Assembly (NCBI GenBank): GCA_900548205.1
Contig: URJS01000001.1
Coordinates: 1-64,000, forward strand
Length of the DNA: 64,000 nt
Direction of reading: 5' to 3'
Source: an uncultured Roseburia sp.
GTDB taxonomy: Bacteria; Bacillota; Clostridia; Lachnospirales; Lachnospiraceae
Positions 16,912 to 25,462 of this stretch are shown here, one piece after another; position 1 is the first letter of the stretch; every line of letters starts with the position of its first letter. The notes under the pieces are model-generated. The model was not told where the DNA came from. It searched no databases and saw only the letters and a program-made list of their open reading frames with translations. Position numbers and translations under genes: made by a program.

Positions 16912-17232
16912 GTGGAGGAAAAAAATTCTTATGAGAAGATTTATGAGGTGGTAAGACAGATTCCAAGGGGGTGCGTGGCAACCTACGGGCAGGTGGCGGC
17001 GCTTGCCGGAAATAAAAGATGGGCGCGGGTTGTGGGCTATGCGCTGCACGTCAATCCAGATCCAGAGGGGATCCCCTGCTACCGTGTTGTCAACCGGGAG
17101 GGACGTTTATCGGAAGCGTTTGCCTTCGGAGGAGAGAACCGGCAGAAGGCGCTGCTCGAGGCAGAGGGGATTGCAGTGAGCGGAAGCCGTGTGGATCTGG
17201 CGCGTTTTCAATGGAAGAAGTTTGTTTTATAA
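16912..17232 (+). CDS. MGMT-family DNA alkyltransferase-like protein
   Basis: A 106-residue protein consisting only of the DNA-binding domain of O6-alkylguanine-DNA alkyltransferase. The helix-turn-helix segment VATYGQVAALAGNKRWARVVG is followed by the active-site region IPCYRVVNREG. The acceptor Cys is kept, but the usual PCHRV has Tyr in place of His, as in many short Firmicutes members, so methyl transfer may be weak or replaced by lesion recognition. The start is GTG at 16912 behind GGAAGGGGG. It precedes nth by 41 bases, giving a small DNA-repair pair. Confidence 0.85.
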   Translation: MEEKNSYEKIYEVVRQIPRGCVATYGQVAALAGNKRWARVVGYALHVNPDPEGIPCYRVVNREGRLSEAFAFGGENRQKALLEAEGIAVSGSRVDLARFQWKKFVL

Positions 17233-17273
17233 AAAGCGGCATATAATAATGAAGAAACAGGAGTTAAAAACGT

Positions 17274-17918
17274 ATGAGGAAGAAAGAACTTGCAAAGGAA
17301 ATCATCCAAAGGCTAAAGGAGGAGTACCCGGATACTGCATGTACGCTGGACTATGATGACGCATGGAAGCTTTTGGTCAGCTTAAGGCTGGCGGCGCAGT
17401 GTACGGATGCGCGTGTCAATGTTGTCGTGCAGGACCTGTACGCAAAGTTTCCAACGGTTGACGCGCTGGCGGAGGCCGAGGTGTCAGAGATCGAGCAGAT
17501 CGTCCGTCCGTGCGGTCTTGGAAACAGCAAGGCGCGCGACATCAGTGGATGTATGAAAATGCTGCGTGAAAAATACGGCAGCCGGGTACCGGATGATTTT
17601 GATGAGCTCTTAAAGCTGCCGGGTGTTGGAAGAAAAAGTGCGAATCTGGTTATGGGAGACGTCTTTGGAAAGCCGGCGATCGTGACCGATACGCATTGTA
17701 TCCGTCTGGTCAACCGGATGGGACTTGTGGATGGGGTCAAGGAGCCGAAAAAGGTAGAAATGGCGCTGTGGAAGCTGATTCCGCCCGAGGAGGGCAGCAA
17801 TTTCTGTCATCGTCTCGTAGATCATGGACGTGAGGTATGCACGGCGCGCACAACGCCGCATTGCGAACGCTGCTGTGTGGCAGATATTTGTAAAAAAGTC
17901 GGTGTGAAGTCAAAGTAG
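17274..17918 (+). CDS. nth: Endonuclease III
   Basis: DNA glycosylase and AP lyase for oxidised pyrimidines. The 214-residue length is normal. The helix-hairpin-helix LPGVGRKSA supplies the catalytic Lys, and VTDTH supplies the catalytic Asp. The C-terminal 4Fe-4S cluster cysteines are present with spacing 7-2-5 (CTARTTPHC, ERC, CVADIC), one residue longer in the first gap than in E. coli. AGGAG lies before the ATG. Confidence 0.95.
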   Translation: MRKKELAKEIIQRLKEEYPDTACTLDYDDAWKLLVSLRLAAQCTDARVNVVVQDLYAKFPTVDALAEAEVSEIEQIVRPCGLGNSKARDISGCMKMLREKYGSRVPDDFDELLKLPGVGRKSANLVMGDVFGKPAIVTDTHCIRLVNRMGLVDGVKEPKKVEMALWKLIPPEEGSNFCHRLVDHGREVCTARTTPHCERCCVADICKKVGVKSK

Positions 17919-17969
17919 GACGTGGAATCAGATTTTAGCAGACGTTCCGAAGAAAGCTTGGAGGGGAGC

Positions 17970-19964
17970 ATGGATGCAGCAGTAAAATACGGGAAATCAT
18001 ACTTTATGCCGCCGGAAGTGACGTATGACTGGGCGAAAAAGGAAACGATCGAACAGGCGCCGGTCTGGTGCAGTGTGGATTTGCGGGACGGAAATCAGGC
18101 GCTGATCGAGCCTATGGGGCTTACGGAAAAGCTGGAGTTTTTTCAGATGCTTGTGGAAATCGGATTTAAGGAAATTGAGGTTGGGTTCCCGGCGGCGTCA
18201 GATACGGAGTATCAGTTCGTACGAACCCTGATCGAGCGTGATATGATACCAAAGGATGTGAAGATCCAGGTGCTGACGCAGGCGCGGGAGCATATCATCC
18301 GAAAGACCTTTGAGGCGATCGAGGGTGCGCCTTGCGCCGTTATCCACCTGTACAATTCCACGTCTGTGACGCAGCGTGAGCAGGTGTTTAGCAAAACGAG
18401 GGAGGAGGTCAAGGCGCTTGCGGTTGAGGGTGCGCAGCTGATGAAAACACTCGCGGGGGAGACGCAGGGAAGGTTTATCTTTGAATACAGCCCTGAGAGC
18501 TTTCCGGGAACGGAGGTTGATTATGCGCTTGAGGTATGCAATGCGGTTCTTGATGTCTGGCAGCCGGATCAGGAGCATAAGGTGATCATTAATATCCCAA
18601 CGACCGTACAGCTTGCGATGCCTCATATTTTTGCCTGTCAGGTGGAATATATCCATAAGCATTTAAAGGCGCGGGAGCATGTGATTTTAAGCGTTCATCC
18701 GCACAACGACAGGGGCTGCGGCGTAAGCGACGCAGAGCTTGGCGTCCTTGCGGGAGCGGAGCGTGTGGAGGGAACGCTTTTTGGAAACGGAGAGCGGACC
18801 GGGAATGTTGATCTTGTAACAGTCGCGATGAATATGCTCTGTCATGGTGTGGAATCAGGACTTGACTTTTCGGATATTTCCGGTATCCGTGAGAAATATG
18901 AGCGTTTGACCGGCATGCAGGTCGATGCGCGTGCGCCCTATGTGGGAGAGCTTGTTTTTACAGCGTTTTCCGGCTCGCATCAGGATGCGATCTCAAAGGG
19001 AATGGCATGGCGTGCCGACGGAAAGAGCGGGGAGCGGTGGGAAGTACCGTATCTGCCGATCGATCCCGAGGACGTCGGGCGTGAATATGAATCAGACGTC
19101 ATCCGCATTAACAGCCAGTCGGGAAAGGGCGGCGTAGCGTTTATCTTAAAACGAAGCTTTGGAATTTCGCTGCCGGATGCGATGAAGGAGGAGGTTGGCT
19201 ATCTGATCAAGGGGATTTCAGACCGCCGTCACAGGGAGCTGTCACCGGAGGCGGTGTACCGCATTTTTGAGGAGACCTATTTAAACCGCAAGGATATTTT
19301 TGAGGTGGCGGAATACCGGTTTGAGCGCAAGAATGGAATTACAGCGCAGGTGACGCTTGTGCAGGACGGAAGGAGGCGTGTCATAGAAACGGCCGGAAAC
19401 GGGCGTCTGGACGCCATAAGCAATGCGATCAAAATGTATTTCGGCGTTGAGTATGAGCTTGCAAGCTATCAGGAGCATGCGATTTCAAGGGGCTCTTTCG
19501 CAAAGGCTGCGGCGTATGTCGAGATCGTGGCAGGAGGCGTAAACTATTGGGGTGTCGGGATCGAGGATGATATTATATCAAGCTCCATCGCTGCGCTTGT
19601 TTCGGCAGCGAACCGTATGGCGCAGAGCAGATGTGTGACAGAGCCGCGTGAGGAACGGCTGGTCGATCTGATGAGTTATATCCAGAATCATTATGCGGAT
19701 GTGACCTTAGAGCTTCTTGCATCTGAATTTGGTCTTTCCAGGTCCTACCTTTCTAAATACATCAAAGAAAAATCAGGCATGACCTTTCAGGAGGCCGTCA
19801 AGACCGTGCGGATAAGAAAGGCGTGTGCGATGCTAAAGGAGACAAATCAGACTGTGGAATCTATTGCCGCATATGTAGGCTATGAGAACGTAGAGCATTT
19901 TAACCGTTTGTTTAAGGCGGCAAAGAAAATGACGCCAATCCAGTTTCGGAGAAAGAATCAATAG
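17970..19964 (+). CDS. leuA: 2-isopropylmalate synthase fused to an AraC-type DNA-binding domain
   Basis: First committed enzyme of leucine synthesis (acetyl-CoA + 2-oxoisovalerate). The 664-residue protein has the HMGL-like TIM barrel at about residues 25-330 (CSVDLRDGNQALIEP; metal-ligand HPHNDRGCG; FGNGERTGNVDL) and the leucine-sensing dimerisation domain at about 435-550. Instead of ending there, the frame continues without a stop into 100 residues of AraC/XylS double helix-turn-helix (ELLASEFGLSRSYLSKYIKE, then ESIAAYVGYENVEHFNRLFK and MTPIQFRRK). Start at ATG 17970 behind GGAGGGG. No other leu gene is nearby. A leucine-responsive regulator function is inference. Confidence 0.93.
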   Translation: MDAAVKYGKSYFMPPEVTYDWAKKETIEQAPVWCSVDLRDGNQALIEPMGLTEKLEFFQMLVEIGFKEIEVGFPAASDTEYQFVRTLIERDMIPKDVKIQVLTQAREHIIRKTFEAIEGAPCAVIHLYNSTSVTQREQVFSKTREEVKALAVEGAQLMKTLAGETQGRFIFEYSPESFPGTEVDYALEVCNAVLDVWQPDQEHKVIINIPTTVQLAMPHIFACQVEYIHKHLKAREHVILSVHPHNDRGCGVSDAELGVLAGAERVEGTLFGNGERTGNVDLVTVAMNMLCHGVESGLDFSDISGIREKYERLTGMQVDARAPYVGELVFTAFSGSHQDAISKGMAWRADGKSGERWEVPYLPIDPEDVGREYESDVIRINSQSGKGGVAFILKRSFGISLPDAMKEEVGYLIKGISDRRHRELSPEAVYRIFEETYLNRKDIFEVAEYRFERKNGITAQVTLVQDGRRRVIETAGNGRLDAISNAIKMYFGVEYELASYQEHAISRGSFAKAAAYVEIVAGGVNYWGVGIEDDIISSSIAALVSAANRMAQSRCVTEPREERLVDLMSYIQNHYADVTLELLASEFGLSRSYLSKYIKEKSGMTFQEAVKTVRIRKACAMLKETNQTVESIAAYVGYENVEHFNRLFKAAKKMTPIQFRRKNQ

Positions 19965-20009
19965 AATTTTCTGAAATTTTCTGTATCAGATGACAGGAAT
20001 CTGTAAAAA

Positions 20010-20018
20010 TGGTATAAT
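20010..20018 (+). promoter_or_regulatory. Extended -10 promoter of the first GGDEF gene
   Basis: TGG-TATAAT at 20010-20018 with a weak -35 (ATGACA, 19990-19995, 17-base spacer). Confidence 0.6.
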
Positions 20019-20056
20019 TGTAAAAAGAAAAGGATTTTTGTGAAGGGGGAGTGGCT

Positions 20057-21211
20057 ATGGGGCTGCTGACGTCGGTGAGTATCCATATATTTCCTGTACT
20101 CATGCTCCTCGTCATTTATCTGAATAACCACAGAAAAACATCTGAAACGGCAGATAAGCGGTTGTTTGATCTGCTGACGCTGCTTGCGCTTGGCGCGCTG
20201 CTGGCGGAGACCTTTGGCAGAGGCTTTGAGGGGCAGGACGGAGACCTTGCGCGAAGCGTCGTATGGATTTGCGGCATTATCTATGCGTGGATGGTGGCAG
20301 GAACGGCGGGAACATGGTTTCTCTATGTTGCATTTCGCTTAAAGTATAGGGCGCGGGTGGGGAGAGCAAAGCAGCTTACCCGCCTTTTTAGCATTGCGCA
20401 GCTTCTTTTGGCAGGCGTTTTGGTGACGATGCCGTGGACGCATCTGATCTTTTTTATCAGCCGGGAGCATCAATGTGTACCGGGAAAGTTGTTTTGGCTC
20501 CTTTATCTGGAAGGTGCGGCGTGGCTTTTGGCGGGAGCGGTGATCGCCCTTCGCAAGAGCGGGGGAGGGAATGCCAGAGACCAGAGAAGGGAATGCGTTG
20601 ATCTGGCAGTCTGCAGCCTGATCCTGCTTGTGGGGATGACGGCGCAGTATTGGAGACAGGAGTGGTGGGGCGGTACTTTCTGTCTGTCTCTGACAGTTCT
20701 CTTTATCTATCTCAACACGCAGAACCGCCAGATTACGACGGACAGTCTGACCGGTCTTAATAACCGCAGGGAGTTTGATAAGCAGATTGAGCGGTGGGCG
20801 GAACAGCATGGAGGAAATTGGGGAATGCTGATGTTAGACATTGATGATTTTAAGAGCATCAACGATCACATGGGACACATTGCGGGAGACGAAGCCTTAT
20901 GGGAAACGGCGGATCTGCTAAGACGCGTGCTCGGAAAGGGAAAAACATTTCTGGCGCGCTATGGGGGCGATGAGTTTGCGGTGATCGGCGCGTGGGAGGA
21001 TGCACGGGCGGCAGAAGCAGCTGTCAAAGCGATCGAGCAGGAGGTTCGGATATTTAACGAGACGGCAAAAAAAGGCTACCGGCTTTCCTTCAGCATCGGA
21101 TATGCGATGTGGGAGCAGGCAGAGGGGACGGAGTCTCTGATCAAAATTGCCGATGAACGTATGTATCAGAGCAAAGCGCGGAAGAAACGTGCTGCGGAAA
21201 AGGAGACTTAA
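20057..21211 (+). CDS. Membrane diguanylate cyclase (GGDEF), first of a tandem pair
   Basis: A 384-residue protein with about seven N-terminal membrane helices (residues 1-220) and a C-terminal GGDEF domain that makes cyclic di-GMP. The signature TDSLTGLNNRREFD, the metal-binding LDIDDFKSIND and the active RYGGDEF are intact. The inhibitory RxxD site expected five residues before GGDEF is absent (KTFL instead), so product inhibition is likely lacking. ATG 20057 is chosen behind GAAGGGGGA. The next gene, of the same build, starts 13 bases after its stop. Confidence 0.92.
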   Translation: MGLLTSVSIHIFPVLMLLVIYLNNHRKTSETADKRLFDLLTLLALGALLAETFGRGFEGQDGDLARSVVWICGIIYAWMVAGTAGTWFLYVAFRLKYRARVGRAKQLTRLFSIAQLLLAGVLVTMPWTHLIFFISREHQCVPGKLFWLLYLEGAAWLLAGAVIALRKSGGGNARDQRRECVDLAVCSLILLVGMTAQYWRQEWWGGTFCLSLTVLFIYLNTQNRQITTDSLTGLNNRREFDKQIERWAEQHGGNWGMLMLDIDDFKSINDHMGHIAGDEALWETADLLRRVLGKGKTFLARYGGDEFAVIGAWEDARAAEAAVKAIEQEVRIFNETAKKGYRLSFSIGYAMWEQAEGTESLIKIADERMYQSKARKKRAAEKET

Positions 21212-21224
21212 TGGGGGTGGCACA

Positions 21225-22364
21225 ATGAACGCTGAGATCTATTTACAGATCAATTTCATACCGATCATAGCGTTGGTGCTGATGCGTCTGAATACGGAGC
21301 GGACGCTTACCTACTCGTGGCGGAGCCGCGCACTGCGCTTTATGATGGTGCTTTTAACGGGCATTATGCTTTTGAATCTGGCGGGCAGATGTCTGGATGG
21401 GCAGCAGTTTGTGGGAGCGCGCGGTCTGCTTTTGCTGCTTGATCACTGCAGCCTTCTATTGTTCGTCTTTCTGTCGTATCTCTGGTATCTTTATGTGCGT
21501 GATGTTTTAAACTACGGAATCGGACAGCGTGGCCTGCCGGTATTAAGGGCGGCGCTTCCGCTTTTGGCGATGCTCGTTCTTTTTATTGGAAATATCTGGA
21601 ACGGTCTGCTCTTTTACTTGGATGAGAATAATTTTTATCAGCGCGGTCCGGTATTTTTCGTTTATGTGCTTGTTGTGGTGGGCTATCTTGCGGTTTCGTC
21701 AATAGACGCGCTGCGGCAAAGCAGAAGGGAGGAGCAGGCGGAGCGCAGGAGAGAATGCAGAATGCTGGTATGGTTTTCAGTTCCGCCTGTCATTGGCTGT
21801 TTCGTTCAGCTTTGCATGGAGGAGATTGAATTTGTGCTTCCGGCTACGGCAGTTTCTCTGCTGTTCGTGTATCTCGATGTGCAGCAGGGGCAGGTGACAA
21901 GGGACGCGCTTACGGGGCTTAACAACCGGGGGCGGCTAAAGCAGTATCTGACAGAGCTTGGGGGACAGGATTGGATCGAGAAGCCATGTCATCTGCTGCT
22001 GCTGGATGTTGATCATTTCAAAAAGATCAATGATAAATTCGGTCATGCGGTCGGGGATCAGGTGTTAAAGCTTACGGCGGATCAGATGAAACGGACCTTC
22101 GGACATACAAATTCCTTTCTGGCGCGCTACGGGGGCGACGAATTTTTGATCATTTTGAAGGGGAAGTCAGACGATGAGGTGGCGGTCTATATCGAGGCGC
22201 TGCGGGAGGGCATGGCAAAGCTGGAGTGGGCGGACGGCGCAGGATGGAGGATTGGCGTAAGCATTGGCTGTGCGCGGGGGGATGAAACAGAGCATCACAG
22301 TATCCGTGAGCTTGTGCAGTTAGCGGATCAGCGCATGTATGAGGAAAAAAATAGGAATAGATAG
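21225..22364 (+). CDS. Membrane diguanylate cyclase (GGDEF), second of a tandem pair
   Basis: A 379-residue protein with the same plan as its neighbour: about seven helices, then RDALTGLNNRGRL, LDVDHFKKINDKFGH and RYGGDEFLI. The inhibitory RxxD is again missing (NSFL). The shared architecture and adjacency suggest a tandem duplication that has diverged, mostly in the membrane sensor part. Start at ATG 21225 behind GGGGGTGG. Likely cotranscribed with the first. Confidence 0.92.
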   Translation: MNAEIYLQINFIPIIALVLMRLNTERTLTYSWRSRALRFMMVLLTGIMLLNLAGRCLDGQQFVGARGLLLLLDHCSLLLFVFLSYLWYLYVRDVLNYGIGQRGLPVLRAALPLLAMLVLFIGNIWNGLLFYLDENNFYQRGPVFFVYVLVVVGYLAVSSIDALRQSRREEQAERRRECRMLVWFSVPPVIGCFVQLCMEEIEFVLPATAVSLLFVYLDVQQGQVTRDALTGLNNRGRLKQYLTELGGQDWIEKPCHLLLLDVDHFKKINDKFGHAVGDQVLKLTADQMKRTFGHTNSFLARYGGDEFLIILKGKSDDEVAVYIEALREGMAKLEWADGAGWRIGVSIGCARGDETEHHSIRELVQLADQRMYEEKNRNR

Positions 22365-22423
22365 CATAGGATCGGGTCATACTACAGGTATGCCGGACGG
22401 CAATGTAGATATGGAGGATTCAT

Positions 22424-23827
22424 ATGCAGAACAATCAGGAAACAGACAGAGCGTTTGGCTTGCGGGATAAAATAGGGTATATGTTCGGTGATTTCGGGAA
22501 TGACTTTACGTTTATCTTCGCAAGCTCTTTTTTAATGGTATTTTACACAAAGGTTCTCGGGATCAGCGGGGGCATGGTAGGAACCTTATTTTTGGCGGCG
22601 CGCTTTGTGGACGCCTTTACTGATGTGACAATGGGCCGCATTGTGGATAAAATGCCTCCTGCACGGGACGGGAAGTTTCGCTGCTGGATCCGGCGTATGT
22701 GCGGACCCGTTGCGCTCTCAAGTTTTTTGATGTATCAGACTGCAGTTGCGGATGCGCCGATGACGTGGCGCATCATCTATATGTATGTCACATATCTGCT
22801 GTGGGGCAGCGTTTTCTATACGTCGATCAATATCCCGTATGGCTCTATGGCATCCGCGATCACGGCAGACCCCGATGAAAGGACGTCGCTTTCTACCTTC
22901 CGTTCTATCGGGGCGGCGTTGGCGGGGCTTGTGATCGGAGTTGGGACGCCGATCTTTCTCTACACGACAGACGAAGCCGGAAATCAGATTGTGCGCGGGG
23001 GAGCGACGTTTGCCGTGATCGCGGGGGTATTTTCGCTTCTGGCAATCATTTGCTATGTGCTCTGCTACCGGCTGACGAGTGAGCGCGTGACAATCGAAAA
23101 GAAGCCTGATGCGAAAAAATTGACGCTGGCTGCGACGTTCCGTGCGATCGGAACGAGCCGTGCCCTGCTTGGTATTATCGGGGCGGCGATCTTTTTGCTC
23201 TTAAGTCAGCTTTTGATCAATACAATGAATAATTATATCTATCCCGATTATTTTGGAAACGCGCGCGGCATCTCTATTTTTACGCTGCTGTCAACGCTGG
23301 TGATCTTATTCATCGTTGCGCCGATCAGCGTGCCCATCTCCCAGAGATTCGGGAAAAAAGAGGCGTCGGCTGCGGGAATGTTTTTCTCCGGTGTTGTGTT
23401 TGTGGTGCTGTATGTGCTCAAGCTGAAAAATATGTGGCTGTTTTTGCTGCTGTCTCTGGCAGGCTATATCGGGCTTGGATTTTTTAACACGGTTATCTGG
23501 GCAAATATCACGGACGTGATCGATGATCAGGAGGTAAAGGTCGGACAGCGGGAGGATGGGACCGTGTATGCGGTCTATTCCTTTGCGCGAAAGGTCGGGC
23601 AGGCGCTCGCCGGTGGGCTTGGAGGCTGGGCGTTGGAATTTATCGGTTATGAGTCCGCAGCGGCGGCACAGACAGAGGAGGTGCTTGGCGGTCTGTATGC
23701 AATGGCGACGCTTGCTCCGGCGCTTGGTTTTTTTGCGGTGGCGGCAATCCTTTGGTTTATTTATCCTCTGGATAAGAAGCGCGTGGAGGAAAACGGAAAA
23801 ATCCTGCAAAAAAAGCGTGAGAGCTAA
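22424..23827 (+). CDS. GPH-family sugar:cation symporter
   Basis: A 467-residue, twelve-helix transporter of the glycoside-pentoside-hexuronide:cation (MelB-like) family. Typical marks are the start FGLRDKIGYMFGDFGND, the loop VDAFTDVTMGRIVDK after helix 2, NIPYGSM in helix 4-5 and the late DVIDDQEVKVGQREDGTVYA loop. Substrate unknown; there is no glycosidase next to it. TATGGAGG precedes the ATG. Confidence 0.9.
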   Translation: MQNNQETDRAFGLRDKIGYMFGDFGNDFTFIFASSFLMVFYTKVLGISGGMVGTLFLAARFVDAFTDVTMGRIVDKMPPARDGKFRCWIRRMCGPVALSSFLMYQTAVADAPMTWRIIYMYVTYLLWGSVFYTSINIPYGSMASAITADPDERTSLSTFRSIGAALAGLVIGVGTPIFLYTTDEAGNQIVRGGATFAVIAGVFSLLAIICYVLCYRLTSERVTIEKKPDAKKLTLAATFRAIGTSRALLGIIGAAIFLLLSQLLINTMNNYIYPDYFGNARGISIFTLLSTLVILFIVAPISVPISQRFGKKEASAAGMFFSGVVFVVLYVLKLKNMWLFLLLSLAGYIGLGFFNTVIWANITDVIDDQEVKVGQREDGTVYAVYSFARKVGQALAGGLGGWALEFIGYESAAAAQTEEVLGGLYAMATLAPALGFFAVAAILWFIYPLDKKRVEENGKILQKKRES

Positions 23828-23891
23828 AGTGTTAAAAAAGTGTTAAAAATTAATGAAATAGTTGATTTTTTTGTTAAAAATCTGTATATTG

Positions 23892-24029
23892 AAAAAAAGG
23901 GAGTAGTTGGCATCGGTAAGATGTGTACGAAGCCGTCAGTACGATTCCATAGCTTGGGATCCGGTTCGTAACGAAACAGCGAGACTTTTGTTGCAATTTC
24001 AAAGGATATTGCGGCGGAGGTCTTTTTTT
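23892..24029 (+). promoter_or_regulatory. yybP-ykoY (Mn2+) riboswitch with terminator
   Basis: The aptamer has the conserved GGGAGTAG (23899-23906), the GCCGTCAGTACGA segment (23932-23944), the distal CCGGTTCGTAACG arm and the closing AGCGAGAC (23978-23985), matching the yybP-ykoY family sensing Mn2+. The expression platform is clear: 23982-23997 can pair with 24008-24023 over 16 consecutive positions (with G-U pairs), followed by a T run at 24022-24029. This terminator uses the AGAC that closes the aptamer, so ligand binding should prevent it: an ON switch. It lies 32 bases before the exchanger ATG. Confidence 0.9.
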
Positions 24030-24061
24030 ATTCTTCGTCGCGGAAGAACGGAGGAAAAAAT

Positions 24062-24994
24062 ATGGAATTGTTGATTCAATTATTGTTGCTTGCATTGGGA
24101 TTTGTGATGCTGGTGAAAGGGGCGGATTGGTTTGTGGATGGTTCCGCCGGGATTGCGGATCGCTTTGGCGTGCCGCAGCTTGTTGTGGGGCTTACGATCG
24201 TTGCGATGGGAACGAGCGCGCCTGAGGCGGCGGTAAGTATTACGGCGGCGTTAAAGGGAAGCGCGGATATTACGATCGGAAACGTTGTCGGCAGCAACAT
24301 TTTAAATATTTTGATCATTCTTGGAATTTCTGCGGTGATCGTGCCGATCGCAGTTGCAAAATCGACGATCCGTTATGAGATTCCTTATATGCTTTTGATC
24401 ACAGCGCTTTTGATCGGACTTGGCTGGACGGGGAATACGATCGGTTTTGGTGAGGGCGTGATTCTCTGGATCGCATTTCTCGGTTATCTGACTTATCTGT
24501 TTTTCATGGCAAAGAAGAACAAGGAAGAAGTTCCCGAGGAGGAGAAGGAGCTTCCGGTGTGGAAGCTGATACTTGCGTCTGTGGTCGGTCTTGTGCTGAT
24601 CGTATGGGGCAGTGACGTGACGGTTGACGCTGCGACAGCAATTGCGCAGTATGCGGGGCTTAGCGAACGCTTTATCGGGCTTACGATCGTAGCGCTCGGT
24701 ACATCTTTGCCGGAGCTGTTTACCTCGGTGTCTGCGGCGATGAAGGGAAAGGCGGATATTGCAATCGGAAATATTGTGGGCAGCAATATCTTTAATATCT
24801 TATTTGTGGTCGGTACAGCGGCGCTGATCACACCGGTTGCGTTTGTGCCAAGCTTTGCGATCGATACACTCGTTGCGATTGCTGCTGGCGTGCTGCTGTT
24901 AGTCTGCGTGGTACGCGGGCAGAAGCTGACGAGAGCGGGCGGGATCGTAATGCTTTTGAGCTATGCGGCATATTTTGTTTACCTGCTTCGGTAA
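24062..24994 (+). CDS. CaCA-family cation exchanger, likely exports Mn2+/Ca2+
   Basis: A 310-residue, ten-helix exchanger with two inverted alpha repeats: GLTIVAMGTSAPEAAVSITA with GNVVGSNILNIL in the first half, and GLTIVALGTSLPELFTSVSA with GNIVGSNIFNIL in the second. The family is annotated as Na+/Ca2+ antiporter, but the Mn2+ riboswitch in its leader argues for manganese export. GGAGG precedes the ATG. It is a relative of the broken gene at 500-949. Confidence 0.93.
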   Translation: MELLIQLLLLALGFVMLVKGADWFVDGSAGIADRFGVPQLVVGLTIVAMGTSAPEAAVSITAALKGSADITIGNVVGSNILNILIILGISAVIVPIAVAKSTIRYEIPYMLLITALLIGLGWTGNTIGFGEGVILWIAFLGYLTYLFFMAKKNKEEVPEEEKELPVWKLILASVVGLVLIVWGSDVTVDAATAIAQYAGLSERFIGLTIVALGTSLPELFTSVSAAMKGKADIAIGNIVGSNIFNILFVVGTAALITPVAFVPSFAIDTLVAIAAGVLLLVCVVRGQKLTRAGGIVMLLSYAAYFVYLLR

Positions 24995-25020
24995 AAATGA
25001 AGGAAGGATGGCAGTTGGCT

Positions 25021-25428
25021 ATGGATGGTATCAGGATTCATAAAAGAAAAAATGGTATCATGCTTCTTGTGCTTCTGCTGTCCTTTTTTTGCGTTATGCA
25101 CAATGGGCGGGATGAATACCTGACACACGGCGGCGATGAGTGGGAGCAGTCTGTCAGCGCGGCAGATGGGACAGAAGTGTCGCGCGGCACGGAGTGGCTG
25201 TTGGAGGGGCAGTATCATTTCGGTGATGAATACAGAACTCCTCCGCGTGTGACGGGGACGCCGGATGTGTGGTGTTTTTTTGCAGAGACGCTTTTGTACG
25301 GGACGCTCTTTGGCGGTATGGCTCTCATGATCCGACGATTCAGCGGCCGGATGATCATATTGTGGAAAAATATTGTTTATATACACCAGACAGACGGAAA
25401 GAAAGGAAATGCGCTCTTTGTATCGTGA
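25021..25428 (+). CDS. Small membrane protein, unknown
   Basis: A protein of about 135 residues with one hydrophobic helix near the N-terminus (IMLLVLLLSFFCVM) and a second at about residues 88-103 (FAETLLYGTLFGGMALMI), separated by an acidic loop. No family recognised. Start is uncertain: ATG 24997, TTG 25015 and ATG 25021 share the frame, and GGAAGGA at about 25003 fits the later two. It overlaps the region just before the response regulator, so a joint transcript is likely. Confidence 0.55.
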   Translation: MDGIRIHKRKNGIMLLVLLLSFFCVMHNGRDEYLTHGGDEWEQSVSAADGTEVSRGTEWLLEGQYHFGDEYRTPPRVTGTPDVWCFFAETLLYGTLFGGMALMIRRFSGRMIILWKNIVYIHQTDGKKGNALFVS

Positions 25429-25462
25429 TGACCAATATGTGGGAAGAAACAGGAGGCATTTT

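Noticed and set aside
17919..17969. T-box or leucine leader before leuA
   Set aside because: Only 51 bases separate nth and leuA; no specifier stem, Leu-codon run or terminator.
18198..18662. 154-codon minus-strand frame inside leuA
   Set aside because: Shadow of the coding strand; no ribosome site and no known pattern.
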